From Epiperipatus broadwayi (Eukaryota > Onychophora > Udeonychophora > Euonychophora > Peripatidae): a stretch of 64,000 bases of DNA. The notes under the pieces were generated by a model. That model ran no database searches. It had not been told where the DNA came from and was given only the letters and a program-made list of their open reading frames with translations. Made by a program: the position numbers and the translations under genes. The stretch spans positions 2,294,001 through 2,358,000 of the forward strand of contig JAQFVV010006273.1 in the NCBI GenBank assembly GCA_028023455.1. Reading direction: 5' to 3'. This document shows, piece by piece, positions 47,267-59,742 of the stretch. Numbering within the stretch: the first letter of the stretch is position 1; each line of letters begins with the position of its first letter.

Positions 47267-47829
47267 GGTGGTTTAAATTTTATCAAATAAAATAATAGAA
47301 ATTTAATCCAACCAATCCTAGGAACTTTAAGAAAAACACTAAAAAGTTTAAACTACTTTGTTATATTTTCTCTAGTTTGAAAAGTTCAAAATCTATTTAT
47401 AGCTTTTTCTGATCTAAGATAAGATAGTATAAATTTTAAAATAATGATTAAATTTATAATCCTTTAATAAAAATCTTTTTAAAATTAAATTTTAAGACAT
47501 TTGTTATTTTTAAAATAAAATTATTTTTTTGTTGATTATATTAAAACTGAAAATATAAAATTCTTTTTAAAATTAATTTTATTTAATTTAACATGAATTT
47601 ATAAATTTACACACAAGTTATTCACACACACACACACACACACAAACATATATATATATTTAGTACCCTATGTATCTATAAATCCAAGTACTTAGTATTT
47701 AAATTTTTAATACTACTATTTTAAAACTATTTAAAATATTAAAAATTGAATACTACCAGACTTACTCTATCTATTAGTGTTTGTGTTCCTATTTTAAAAC
47801 TTCTGAAATATTTATTTTAATATATATAT
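47267..47829. other. AT-rich sequence with a CA microsatellite
   Basis: (CA)n at 47622-47644; a TA run follows and runs up to the solo LTR at 47830. Confidence 0.7.
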
Positions 47830-49945
47830 TGTAACGATATATAAATATGTCGTTACATTTATTTAAAATAAAAACTTAAAAGTTCGCAAATAAAAGGAAA
47901 AAACTAAGCGCTAAAATTAAAATGTTTGTTAAACATATATATATTCGCACGGATGGTAAACTTTAAAAATATTTTTTTCATAAACAAGAAAAAAAAGTAT
48001 TTGAACGTATTTTTTTAAATAAAAAAATACAAGATTGAAATATAAAAATATTTTAATAAAAAAATAACGTAAGTTAAAATAAAAACAGGTATTAATTAAT
48101 TCCTGTAATCTGTAAATGGAAATGATTGTTTATTAATTATCTAAAAGCTGTTTAATTAAAAAGTCAGATGAAAAGTTAGATAAGAGAAGAAAGAGAAATT
48201 AGCTTGACCAATGGAAGCACTAGGCCTTGGCTCGGACCCTAATGAAAGTGATGGATTAGTGACGTTTTGTTGATTGAATCCATGTGGATAATATAAAAAG
48301 GGAAATACAGTTTTTTCAGACAGTTCCAGCGTTGTGTGTTTGAGAGATGTGGTATGACGCACATACCACACTCTCTATAAAAAAAAAATGAAAAGACTGT
48401 GATACCTTGAACCAGCTATTGCCATCTCCAGAACATTACCTTCCAATGGAGGCATCACGGGAATTGAAAGCAGAGGCCTGGACTCTTCTACCATAAGCTA
48501 TATGAAATGAACAATTGTTAAAATCAATTAAGAACTTTCGTCAAGTTTTACAAATTGATAAACAAGCCAACTGAAATGTTAAAACGGACTCTTATCTGAC
48601 TTTTGTAAGTTTTTAAATCAAATTAATAATGTTTAATTTTATATGTTTTCCGATTGATAAACATCATTTCCATTTTTTTTTTCTTATTGTAAAGATTATT
48701 TAAATGTATGAAATTTAAGTTGTTTATAGACGCTTGCATGGATTCGTTTGCGGTTAATTATATTTTGGTTTTCATATTTGATCAAAATATATAGACATTC
48801 GATAAATAATGATACCTTACAGTGAGTATCTAAAATGTATTTATTCGGATGTCTTTTAAGTTATTGGTGACAACGCAAGTATCTTATGGTGAATACTATT
48901 GGGTTACTTATAAGTTTCCCTCTGCGATTGTCAGTATCAATAATTTTGTATTTTGATCGTTTATGTTTATTTTGAAATGTTTTTGACCGTGGAATCTATG
49001 TAATCGATCTATACCCAACATTTTTAAACAAATCTGTGCGAACGTATTTAAATGTTAAAATTAAGTCGGGTGTGATTGGCTATATAGCTTTGTAAAGTTG
49101 TATTAAGGGAGGGTAATCTTAGGTTATTCATTTCATAGTTGAATTGGTTCAATGGATTGGATATATTTGTGTAATTAGTAGATGTAGTATGAGGTCCGCT
49201 ACAGGCAGGATTATAGATATATGCCACACACCCTCTGTTTGCCTATGGATGGGTTTGTAAGTCGGCAGAAGACCGCAGTCCATTCCTATGGAGTTTTTTG
49301 TTTATTGTTCTACTTGCCAACAGATGTCACATTCCTGTTGGTGGAGAGTCAATGTCTTCTCTATTTCTACTTATTGTTCAGATGTACATTCCTGACAATA
49401 TAGTATTTTGTGTTGTCGTATCATGCTACATTGAATACATGAATGTATCAGATGGATTGGCGCCAATTTGGTTGCGAAATTTGTTGCCTAAGGTTAAATC
49501 AGGGAAGAATATTTTCTTTTCAAATGCAGATCTATGTAGTCTATTCATACTTGACTATCTAAATAATAATTAAACTCATTGAAACTTAGTTAAATGTAAA
49601 ATTAAAAGTTAATATAAAAATCTAAAATATTAAACTTATTCCTCAAAATTTAAATATTATTTTATATGTGCGTAAATAAATATTTTTATATGTTAATTTC
49701 TGGCAGTGGCTTTTACTCTTTGATATTTAAGATATAAATTAAGATATAGATTTTTATCTCTGCGTCTCCACTGAGCTAGTGACTTGGGCTAACGATCGGA
49801 ATATTTACATAAAGTGGAATCTTAACAGTGCGTATCTGCCTACTTTATAAATTTTTCTAGGCTCAAATGCCTAGATGGCGCCCTTGTAGTGCAGATATTG
49901 TTTTTGCGGTTAGATTCGATCTTCACTTTCATTCCGATTGGTACA
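47830..49945 (+). repeat. Long solo LTR (family TGTAACG), copy 3
   Basis: 2116 bp. Starts TGTAACGATATATAAATATG, ends CGATTGGTACA. Blocks X (48717-49053) then Y (49056-49560). TATA-like region near 49213-49222 ('tatagatata'). Flanks are ATAT on both sides. Inverted relative to copy 4, to which it is most similar. Confidence 0.75.
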
Positions 49946-50010
49946 ATATATATATATATATTTGTAAGGATAATTAATATTTTAATATTCAACAAATATA
50001 ATATGTAAAA

Positions 50011-50566
50011 TTTACCAACTTTATTTTAAACAATAATTAAACTGCCCTCTAGCTGCCATGTTCAATAATTTTTTAAAGTAAGAAAATAGACTACATTTTA
50101 CTATATTTTAAATCTTTTTATTTAGAGTTATCCAGAAATATAACAGCCAGAGAGCAAACTTAAATCAGTCTATATATTTTAATGTAAATTGATTTTTTAA
50201 TTAAGTGATGTTAAATAACCGACATTCAGATTTCACACGATATATGTATTTCAATATTAAAATATTATTTACCTTTACTTATATAACACCTGTTTATTTA
50301 TTGTGGAGTATTAGAGTGAGTGAAATATCGCTTCCCTATAAACTTTATATCAGTTATTTAAAAAAAAAAAACCAATTTACATTAAAATATATTGGTTGAT
50401 TTAAGTTTGCTCTCTGGCTGTTATTGTTCTGGATAATTTTAAATAAAAAGATCTAAAATATATATATATATAAATATTGTAAGAAATAACCTAATTTCTT
50501 ACTGTAAAGAATTATTAGCTAGAGGACAGTTCAATTATTATTTAAAATGGACTTGGTAAATTTTAT
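50011..50566. mobile_element. Foldback element, 185-bp arms
   Basis: Arms 50011-50195 and 50375-50566 pair through 'aatttaccaa', 'caataattaaactg', 'ataacagccagagagcaaac' and 'catttta' blocks. A relative lies at 51599-51965. No frame of note; the unpaired middle is about 180 bp. Confidence 0.7.
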
Positions 50567-50978
50567 ATAGTACATATATATGTATATAAATGATATATTT
50601 TTTGGGTTCATCCTTGTATAATTTTATTAATGAATATATTAATACTTTGGATTGATCACAAAAGCCATCAACTGAGTCATGAATAGAATATTATAAAGAT
50701 GTTTGTATAGGCACTGTACATATAGGTTTATAACAATGTTAAAGTTCTACTATTAGAAAAAAAACAGCATTTTGACATTAAAAGTTACTGCAATATTTTA
50801 TCTTTCAGTAAACTTTTAACACCGAATTGTGATTTTTTGGGGGGGTTATTTTGTAGAGCTTAAAGGTTTATTTAATTTCTTTATAAAAATGTATTAAGAT
50901 AAAAAACTGACTACATGGTGTCCATTTCTTTTTTTATTGTTGTTATTGATGTCTAGAAAAATAACAAAGTGATATTAA

Positions 50979-51101
50979 AAGCAAGCGTTGTTAGCCGAGA
51001 GGTCAGCACAGCCGCCTTGCAAGCAAGCAGTTGGTTGCAGACGGTTGTTGCGGGTTTGCCTTCCGACCGATGCTATGACATATGGAAAAAAAAGCTAATG
51101 C
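50979..51101 (+). repeat. tRNA-derived SINE
   Basis: Head with an A-box-like TTAGCCGAGAGGTCAGCAC, a CTTGCAA anticodon-loop-like segment, and a B-box-like GCGGGTTTGCCTTCC. The tail is 'cgatgctatgacatatgg' plus A8. GC content is far above the surroundings. The cloverleaf is degenerate, so I do not call a tRNA gene. Confidence 0.65.
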
Positions 51102-51598
51102 TGCATTTTATATTTCATTTGTTACTGAGAACAAACTTTAAACATATAAGTATAATTTTTTTTTGTTTTTGAACAGTGATGACAGGTGAAAACTTTGCAG
51201 AGCTTAAAAATTAACGTATTTTATCTTTTATAAATAAATTTATAGATATAAAAGTGTCCATATAGTTTTTCATTTTTGCTGTCTAAAAACTATAGAAATT
51301 GTAGTCTGGGTTTATCTTTGCAATACCATATTGGCTGATCTGAAAGTGTTTAAAACAAAAACGAATTTTGATTAGTTTATTTCGGAATAGCAGTAGTGTA
51401 TCTATATAAACATTATAGCAATGAATCAACCGAATCACATCAAAAGTTTTCGGAATTTTTTTCAAGCATCTCTGCAAAATTATTGAACAAAGATCTGGCA
51501 TCCAATCATTGCTAATATCAACAAGAAGCAAATATTCACATGTTTTATCCATGAAAATTTTTGCTTTAATATGTGTATGCATATATGTAATGATAAAT
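51102..51598. other. No recognised gene
   Basis: A 115-codon minus-strand frame (51283-51630) shows no motif; it partly overlaps the foldback element and is probably chance. Confidence 0.35.
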
Positions 51599-51965
51599 AA
51601 TATTTTAATAATGAATAAATATAACATCATGTGAATTTTATCAAATCTATTTTAAATAATAATTGAACTGCCCTTTAACTGCCAAGTTCGATAACCAGCG
51701 AGCGTTCAATTATTATTTAAAATAGATTTGATAAAATTCACATGTTATATTTATTCATTATTAAAGTATTATTTATCATTACGTATATAACATATGTTAA
51801 TTTATTATAGAGTTTTAGAAGTGAGTGAAATTTCTCCACTCTACAGATTTAATATCAGTTATTTAAAGATCAATTTAAATTAAAAAATAAAAAGACTGAT
51901 TTAAATTAGCATTCTGGCTACTATTGTTCTAGATAAATGTACATAAAAAGATCTAAAATATATTA
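51599..51965. mobile_element. Foldback element, relative of 50011-50566
   Basis: Inner palindrome 51599-51771 ('aatgaataaatataacat', 'gaattttatcaaat' and complements), followed by a non-palindromic part that matches 50300-50430 ('gagtgagtgaaat', 'atatcagttatttaaa', 'ctggctactattgttct'). Confidence 0.65.
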
Positions 51966-52593
51966 AAAGGCTTTGAAGTAATTGTGGAAAACAGTAGCGA
52001 ATATTAATTAAATTGCCACTTTCAGTTTAGACAGACATTAATCTTTTCTATGTAACTGTCTATATCAATGGTTTTAAACATGAATTTAAAACAAACATAA
52101 ACAAAATTTGAAACCATGCTATGAAAATAAAAACTCACTAAGAATCATCAAACATTTGAAGTTTGATAAAACTGTAACTATATGAGAAGCTATTGAAAGA
52201 GGAGTATTTATTATTGATGTTACTATTTTACTATTATTATTTATAACACCCTTTACATTAAATATTGCCATTTTGAGGTGGTATTTTACTTCACTTATTA
52301 ATAGAAAATATATTACTTTAACAATTAACTATCTTATAATGCCTGGGTTACTCTTTTTGATTTTATATTAGTTCTCTTTGAGAGTCAATCAATGAATCTT
52401 GTCTAATAGGACTATCAAATGTAACTCAACAGGTTCTCACGCAATCTTAGATGCTGCAACAAAGACTCAAAAAAAAACAATAATCCAGTATTTATCACTA
52501 AATATTGTAAAATATTTATACAACTAGTTACTGTATATTTTTGAGCAACAATTTTAAAAGCTAAATGTAATTTAAATACAAGTAGATTATTAC

Positions 52594-52758
52594 CTGCCCT
52601 TGGTTGATTACCATAATCCTATTACAAGCCATAACTGTATTCAGCCTGTGAGCTATTATTAATACTGTACAATGGGAACACATAGTTTCTACTATGTTTT
52701 TTAAAGAGGATTCTGTTTTAAAGTCAATAGATGCTGTTGCTTCATCCAAAACTAGTAT
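52594..52758 (-). CDS. ABCC-type ABC transporter exon: Walker B to H-loop
   Basis: Minus strand, 55 codons, phase 0 at both ends. Acceptor 'gactgttttcag' and donor CAG/gtaata. Sequence begins I-L-V-L-D-E-A-T-A-S-I-D (Walker B with catalytic Glu and D-loop) and includes L-I-I-A-H-R-L-N-T-V (H-loop His), then the conserved D/N-R-I-M-V-I-N-Q-G-Q. These are the nucleotide-binding domain of ABC transporters; A-S-I-D and A-H-R-L-N-T-V are characteristic of the second domain of the ABCC/MRP group. The upstream exon with the signature motif is not visible within the window, so the preceding intron is at least 11 kb. Confidence 0.95.
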
Positions 52759-53289
52759 CTGAAAACAGTCATCATAAATACACTCAGATAAAAAGGAATC
52801 CACTTTGCATACAAAGAAACATTGCATTTATATATAAATGATTTACAAATTACTATATTGAAATATTGTGGAAGTAAAATACTCTTCATATTACTCATAT
52901 AATATTAATGTTATTTAATTTGTAAATGCAATTTTTATAAGCATATTTATCATAAACGTGTTAATTTTAATAGCTTAAATATACACATATACCTGTAATA
53001 TTTATTTGTATTTATTAAAATTGATTTACTAAATTTTGTTTGGAAGAATCCAATTTTGGGTTTTATTACATGTAAACTATATTAGGCATTACAATTTAAG
53101 TACATGTAATCAAATAAAACTTGTGAAAATGGAAATTTAAATAAATTATATCCTGTTATAAATTCAAATTATTCAACATAAATATACAAAACTTATGTCA
53201 AAATTATTTTCCATTCAATGTCTCTTATGTGTTAAAATTCATCTTCTATTGTTCCATTATATTATTTTTTATGCCAATAATTATATCCT
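52759..53289 (-). other. Intronic sequence
   Basis: AT-rich, nothing recognised. Confidence 0.5.
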
Positions 53290-53570
53290 CAACATCATCA
53301 TTAATTTTAATTATTATCAATCCATTGCATGATAATCTTTCCAAATTTAATCCAGTTTTTCTAATCCAGATCTATCTTCTACACTTACACTAACAAATTT
53401 CCTTATTCATCAATACATCTGCCATGAAGTCTCTTTCTTAATATTTTACCATTTGTTAGAATCCAGTTAAAAATTTCAATTGTCATTCTATTATAATCTC
53501 TTCTATGAATGTGTTCATTCCAGTTCACTTTTTCATTGATATCAATGATATCTGTTTGTTTTTTTACCGA
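53290..53570 (-). pseudogene. RTE-type LINE C-terminus remnant
   Basis: Minus strand, shifting frames: 'D-I-I-D-I-N-E-K-V-N-W-N-E-H-I-H-R-R' then '..I-F-N-W-I' and '..R-L-H-G-R-C' recall the RTE-type tail K-W..aGHI.RR.dnRW...vl.W...gkr..GRP..RW. Very eroded. Confidence 0.4.
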
Positions 53571-53929
53571 AGTATTTTACTTTTAATTCATTCTTGTTAT
53601 GACTAATTCATACCCCATCATACTTTAGTAATTGCTCTTCTGTTAAGATTTCAAATCTCAGATCTATAAGTTTAAACTAAAAAATCTAGTGAACATTAGT
53701 TTAGTCTTTTCATTATTATCTTTAGTCCTACATTTTATTTTCATCTGAACATCCTCACAACTTTTGTTGAAACTCTGAAGTATTATTTGCAAAAACAATT
53801 ATGCATCATGTACAAACTTTAGATGATTTATATAGTAATAAAAACAAAAAACAAAGTAACCATTAAAATTGTTACATCTTCTGAATTGCCAATCATTTAA
53901 AACAAAGAAATGTATTATAAAATTAAATC

Positions 53930-54440
53930 TATGAAAAATGAGAAAGCTACAGAAAGTGATGAAATTATTATCATTATCTTAAAAAAGCAAGTAAAGAAAT
54001 AAGAAAATCATTGGAAAAACTACACATCTAATGATCACTTGAGAAAGATGTACTAGAAGACTGAAAAAATGTAAGTTATGTTGATGCTTAAGGAAGGTGA
54101 TAAAGAAGACATTAGACATCATAGACCTAGCAGTCTTTTATTAGTTTTATATAACATTTTATCAAGATAACTATAATTTAAGTGGAATTTAAAAGTAATT
54201 TTATCACAATGGATCTCTTCCATTAATCATTTTCATTTAGCGACTAAAATTTTGGACTAACAAGATATAGATTGGGATATTGTCATATTCTGAATAATAT
54301 TTATCAAAATGCAATAACAGTGATTAGATTACATGATGACATTGAGAAGATTATTATTGATGTGATGTATAAAAAAGTGATTTTTATCTCCAAAAATTTG
54401 TAAGCAGTTGAAAAAATATTAGTTAAAGAAATAATTATAT
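53930..54440 (+). pseudogene. RTE-type LINE reverse transcriptase remnant
   Basis: Plus strand: 'K-A-T-E-S-D-E-I' (KApGpDeI), 'M-L-K-E-G-D-K-E-D-I-R-H-H-R-P-S-S-L-L-L-V-L-Y' (KKGdk.di.NyRPIsLLsvlYK), and 'Y-Q-N-A-I-T-V-I-R-L-H-D-D-I-E-K-I' (YenA...IrlHe.tekI). The order matches RTE-type polymerases; many stops. Confidence 0.55.
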
Positions 54441-55856
54441 AATAAAGCTAAAATGGCAAAATGTAAAATTTTATCAGTATTTTTAATCATAAATCTAAAC
54501 ATTACCATTTTTTATATTTGATTTAAAGAGTAAGGAGGCAAGACAACATCAAATAAAGTTAAGCGACTGGTATCAGAGAAAATAATTTAATGAATCCCCA
54601 GAGAGCAAATATGTTAATACATTTGGTGTGGACATGGCTTTACCATATTTTAAAAACTATTAGAGTTGAGAAGAACAAACGACATAATAAGTAATTGAAA
54701 ACATATATATATATATGTGTGTGTGTATATATAGACATGTATGTGTAATAAATTAATTCACAATGTGAATATGTATATAAATAAAATTTACAAACTGCCC
54801 ATAAATAATATAAAATATAATACCAATTCATTTGAGACTAATACAGAGTACCATGATCATGATGGCTATTATAGCTTACGCCAAAGACAACTTCAAAAAA
54901 TTTTTAAAGTTAGTGTTATCTTCCAAAAAAACTGTCTTAAATATTTTAATAATTACATAATTGAACGCTATTTGATCATTTGTTAATAACAGTATTGTAG
55001 TTAGCAATTTAGCTTGTATATTTTATTTTTATTTTGCAGTTGTTGGATTCAACACAAATGAATTAAACTCATTGTGGATCAAAAATGTGTCCATAGTCTT
55101 TTTGTGATCAAGAAATAGTCATATGTGCTCAATTTTCCTTAGCTCTATTGTATAATTATTTATGTTGCCTAATTCTAATTATCACATTAGCTCAGGGTTC
55201 ATTGTAATATATATCAATAAACTCAACCATTGCATTGAACAGCATAAACAATTTGTGAAGTTCTTCTTTATCATTTTTATTTTTTATGTTATCAATAACT
55301 TTGTTTTAAATTAGTTGGCAATCAATATCCTATGTTACATTTGATTATAAATTTTCATTATCTTTGTTGCAATAGGATAAATGGCATAGCCATTCAAGAC
55401 CTACTATTTTTTAAATTAGCAATTTTCTATCCATTTTATAATAAAAATTGCTAATTACTTGGTAAGAGACTTTTTAAAATCTAAATTTAAGTTTCACATT
55501 TATTTATTTTTTTAAAGCAGCCTTTGGATTTATGTTATAATGGACTTTATTATAATGCTCTGCACTGAAAATTAATTAGACTAAATTGAATTGGGATTGT
55601 ATTTTATATTAATTATTGGCTACTTCATAAAGCATATTTCTATACCTATGCATATATTTTATAATATTCACATTAATAAAAGTTTTCTAAATTATATATA
55701 TATAACTTTCTTATACTGAATATTTATTATATATGTAAGTAGAGGGATTTGATCTTAGGATTTTTCACATGTATGTGATCATGTGTATCAGTTGGTTGAG
55801 ATAGAGTGAATAAATATAGAGTAAAAAATCCTAAATTCAAATTCATATATATATAT
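54441..55856. other. AT-rich intronic sequence
   Basis: TA/TG microsatellite at 54704-54735. Segment 55735-55850 has a weak family A-like look ('gtgatcatgtg', 'atcagttgg') but is too short to call. Confidence 0.4.
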
Positions 55857-58200
55857 TGTAACCGTTCGATTGTTGTCCCAACTACATAATATCACCAAAA
55901 CATAAGTGCGCTAAGAATTGTAACCTCAATCACCGATCAATTCCCACTGCACATTGTCAGCTATCAAAAGCATATCATGCCATCTATATTATGCACCAAA
56001 GACCACAACCAACATCTGGAGTAACTTACCACAGACCAAACTAATGATATAACATAAACTTTTTATGATTTAATTTGATCGCAGCCAGGGTGTACCGCGA
56101 AGACCTATCATAGTAGTATGATAAAATACATTAAACAAATTATAAGTATGTAATGTTATTATCTTTCAAACCTTAATTTGCGATTTTCATTGTATGAGAC
56201 CCGATGGCCGACCATGTACAAGATGGCATAATTTGTGGAACTACATAAGATTATGAAATTTTAAACCATCTATATGATTTTTAATACAAATGCTAGTCCA
56301 GGTAAAGCTTTGCAATAAATAAACATAAATACTTGTATTCTTTTTTTATAGTTTACTATATCACTGAGACTCTTATTATACTGACAAATGAAAATTTAAA
56401 AACGTTAAGTAAATATATTCAATCATGTCATTATCTGGTAAATCTGTTTACAGGTTTAATAATCAATTTATATTGTATACTAGAATCAACTACGCAAAGC
56501 TAAAATGATGGAAAAGGTAAATGGGATTTTATTGTACCTTACACATCATAAACTACCAAAGACGAAAAGCATCCAAATGTTTTCTCAAAATATCACTAAA
56601 TTCTTATATCATGTTGACGATAGTATGTACTTCAATGTATGCTCTATCCAAGGTTTATGGTTTCTGATTTTACGAATGACAAATAGCAACGGCACAGTAA
56701 GTTTAATTATAAATCAACGTTTATTTACAAATTTATGAATAATAAGTAATTAATTCTAATGTTATAATTAAAGACATAAATAAACAAATAAAATAAATAA
56801 ATTATAATTCCATCGACTTTCTTCAATAACATATCATAGGTACGGTTTTTAAAAACCTAATCATACCTTATATTTCAATTTGATATAATGAATGTATTGA
56901 GGAAATTATACTAAATTCAACATCAACTCATGAAACATCTAATGTCATTTCCAGATTCAATAAATCTATACCGTAAACTTATAATAATATAATAAATAAT
57001 ATTATATCTGTAGGATTTAGCTATAATGCAATCATTAAATAAAGTGAAAATTTAAACTTACATTCAGGTAAATAATAATCAACCAACAGTTAATTATTAT
57101 GAGGTAACTTGAATAGAATGTCCTGCTACAATTTAATGATCTAACTTAAATTATACTTACAAATGGAAGAAGATGATTTAGCAGAATAACTAAAATACTT
57201 TGCCCAACTTATATCTATGAAGTAAACCATATTCCTGTGGATGCATTCATCTACACATAGGAATTAAATAACACTAAATGCTTTGTGGATTTATACACCA
57301 TCATAAAGTAATAAGTATAATTACACAATTCCGCGGATTAACCACCAGCGCAGGAATGAGTGTAAAATACAAAAAAATGGCAATTAAGTAATCTGCGGAT
57401 TAACCACCGGCACAGATTAATGCCTTTTAACATTATAAAACAACATTACTATTTACTTCACATTTAAGTGCAAAATCATCCTCCTCAGTTATTCTGACCA
57501 TTCAGAAAACACTAACATTTTAGCAAATGTGGGTTCTTGCATAATAAAATGTTACACTAATCAGGACAACTAATGTACTAACTTATCTTGCTTAAAATAA
57601 AACATATGTAATATAATATAAGTAATATTAGTATAGGAATAGAAATCTGGAAAGACTCACAAAATACCTCATGAAAAATTGATACATCTCATAAATTCAT
57701 TTAGTACTTTTCAAGCTTTTTCATAAGCGCTATTCTCTTGAATAAGTATTTTATTCAACCCCTATTAATTTAAACTTAATAAAATATAACTTATGAACTT
57801 CACATGCAAATTCATATAACGATAAAATTAAAGTAATGCATTATTCATCAAATACATAAAATCTAACAGGTGTGTGTGTGATATAAATTAAATGTATAGC
57901 ATTTTATAGTTCAATACATGAATTCTAGCAGGTGTGTGTATCACAAATTAAATTGTATAGCATTTTATAACTACAAATATGATCCGTGAAATCCATGTAC
58001 GATGTGTCGAACAATAAATATACGAAGTAATAGCTACAATTATAGTTGAATTCCATACATGTAATTTTATCCATTTGTATTAGTTATTATAAGCACTATT
58101 AGATTAACGATTTTACGTGGCTCCATAAACATGAAACAATTCCAAAACATGACACGCAGAGTTTAAACTAGAGCGAGAATAAAAGAATGCTGAAATCATA
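55857..58200 (+). other. Compositionally distinct block, possibly another long LTR
   Basis: Begins TGTAACCGTTCG directly after (AT)n, exactly as the TGTAACG LTR family does. Base composition and the less AT-rich word use (cgcggattaaccaccagcg, gagacccgatggccgacc) differ from the surroundings. Internal duplications: 'gcggattaaccacc' at 57333 and 57394, and two 61-bp units at 57850-57971. I could not find the other end or a second copy, so this remains unassigned. A 77-codon frame at 56505-56738 has no motif. Confidence 0.3.
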
Positions 58201-59321
58201 TCTTATTATTTTGATAAAATACCATCAAAAGAAATTACCATAAATTATCACAATCATAAATATTTTAATATAATTTTGCAAGATACATTTATAATCATTA
58301 TTATTGTTGTTATTTAATTCTTTAATAGCTAAATATTTTACAAAATAACAAATTTTCCTCATTTAAAACATCACATAATGAGATATTTTTTTCTCTATTT
58401 TTATTTTATTTACATCAAGTGTCATTAGAAAGAAACAATGGATGTCAAAAACACTGGGAAATAACATAAGAGTAACTTCTTGTATATATAGCATTTTACC
58501 TGTACAGGAGCAAATTAAGTTCTTTCAACTTAAGAAGCCAGCATTCAAACATTGAGATATAGTTCAGGATTATACACAACTTAATAAAATACAGTATAAT
58601 GTAACAGAATAAATTAAGAAAAATCAAACGATGAAAATAAAATGGTTATTAAAGGAAAAAATGATAAACAATATAGAATATATGTAGTTCTAAAAATTAT
58701 CAGAAATAATTAGATGATGATTAATTGTGAGCAATCAGTAAACTATTCCTTGTCAAGAGTACTTCCATGATTTTGAATAATAAAATATTGATTTGTCAAT
58801 GGTATGTATTGTTGTCAATATGAATATACTTTTCTGGCTACTGTTTTATTTTTATTATCTTGAATCATATAGCATTATTTTGGCCCAATTGTTTTGGATA
58901 TCTCATGCCATCAAACATCTTCATATAATAATAGTCACAGTGGGATTGTGTATTTGTACAACAATATTTCTATTCTTTTACTATAGTCACAGAAATTTTG
59001 ATTCCAATTCCCTTATATATTTTTTAGTATAAATCCTTGAGAACTAAGTACACAAGGTTATTATATTGCTGTTATTAATTGTGTTTTTTGCCTAAAGTTG
59101 TATAATCACTAATGAGTTAGGTTAAAACTTCATTTGGGTAAGGAGTTTAAAGCTTGGAAAAAATTATAGGTTTAATCAGCCCTATTTTATAATCTCCATG
59201 CTAACACTGAAGTGAAAAGAACCTAAAAATATAAAAATAGCCTGTTTTTTACAGTCTAGCCAAATTTTCATGTGTGGTGCATTGCTCATTAAAGTGACAA
59301 AAATAATATCAATGATAGTAG
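58201..59321. other. AT-rich sequence, no recognised genes
   Basis: A hydrophobic 79-codon frame at 58793-59032 has no family resemblance. Confidence 0.45.
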
Positions 59322-59335
59322 TTATGGAAGAAGTA

Positions 59336-59742
59336 AACAAAGGCAAAACTCTACATACAGTAGTGCCACCCTGTGCCAAGTAGAGTAATCAATGGATGCT
59401 AGAAGGCTTCTACATAAAATCCCTATCTAGTGCCTACTCATCCAATATCCCAGACTAGTTTCTAGCTTGTGACCATCATCAGTGAGTAGCCTTGGATCTG
59501 AGAGCAGTCTTGGATCTGAGAGTACTGATGCAGTGCTCTCAGATCCAAGGCTCCTCACTGATGATGGCCACAAGCCAGAAACTAGTCTGGGATATTGGAT
59601 GAGTAGGCACTAGATAGGGATTTTATGTAGAAGCCTTCTGGCATCCATTGATTACTCTGCCAGGGTAGCACTACTGTATGGAGAGTTTTGCCTTTGTTTA
59701 CAACAATTATGTGCTAGTATAGAGATGGTGATCATGTGATGT
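59336..59742 (+). mobile_element. Palindromic family B, copy 4, with 14-bp TSD
   Basis: TTATGGAAGAAGTA at 59322-59335 and 59743-59756 flanks the element. 59336-59703 is a near-perfect palindrome with arms of about 170 bp; the tail 'gtgctagtatagagatggtgatcatgtgatgt'-type segment (59704-59742) follows. A 14-bp duplication points to target-primed reverse transcription, not a DNA transposon. Both arms carry a hammerhead-like core in opposite orientation. Confidence 0.85.
59558..59581 (+). ncRNA. Candidate hammerhead core, family B (best copy)
   Basis: CUGAUGA (59558-59564), UGGC-CACAA-GCCA (4-bp stem II, 5-base loop), GAAA (59578-59581). The mirrored copy in the left arm (minus, 59459-59482) has UGGU-CACAA-GCUA, in which both changes keep pairing through G-U wobbles. 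Confidence 0.55.

Noticed and set aside
50979-51101. tRNA gene
   Set aside because: Box A and B-like motifs are present, but the arms do not form a proper cloverleaf and an A-rich SINE tail follows.
51283-51630. 115-codon minus-strand frame
   Set aside because: No motif, and it overlaps the foldback element.
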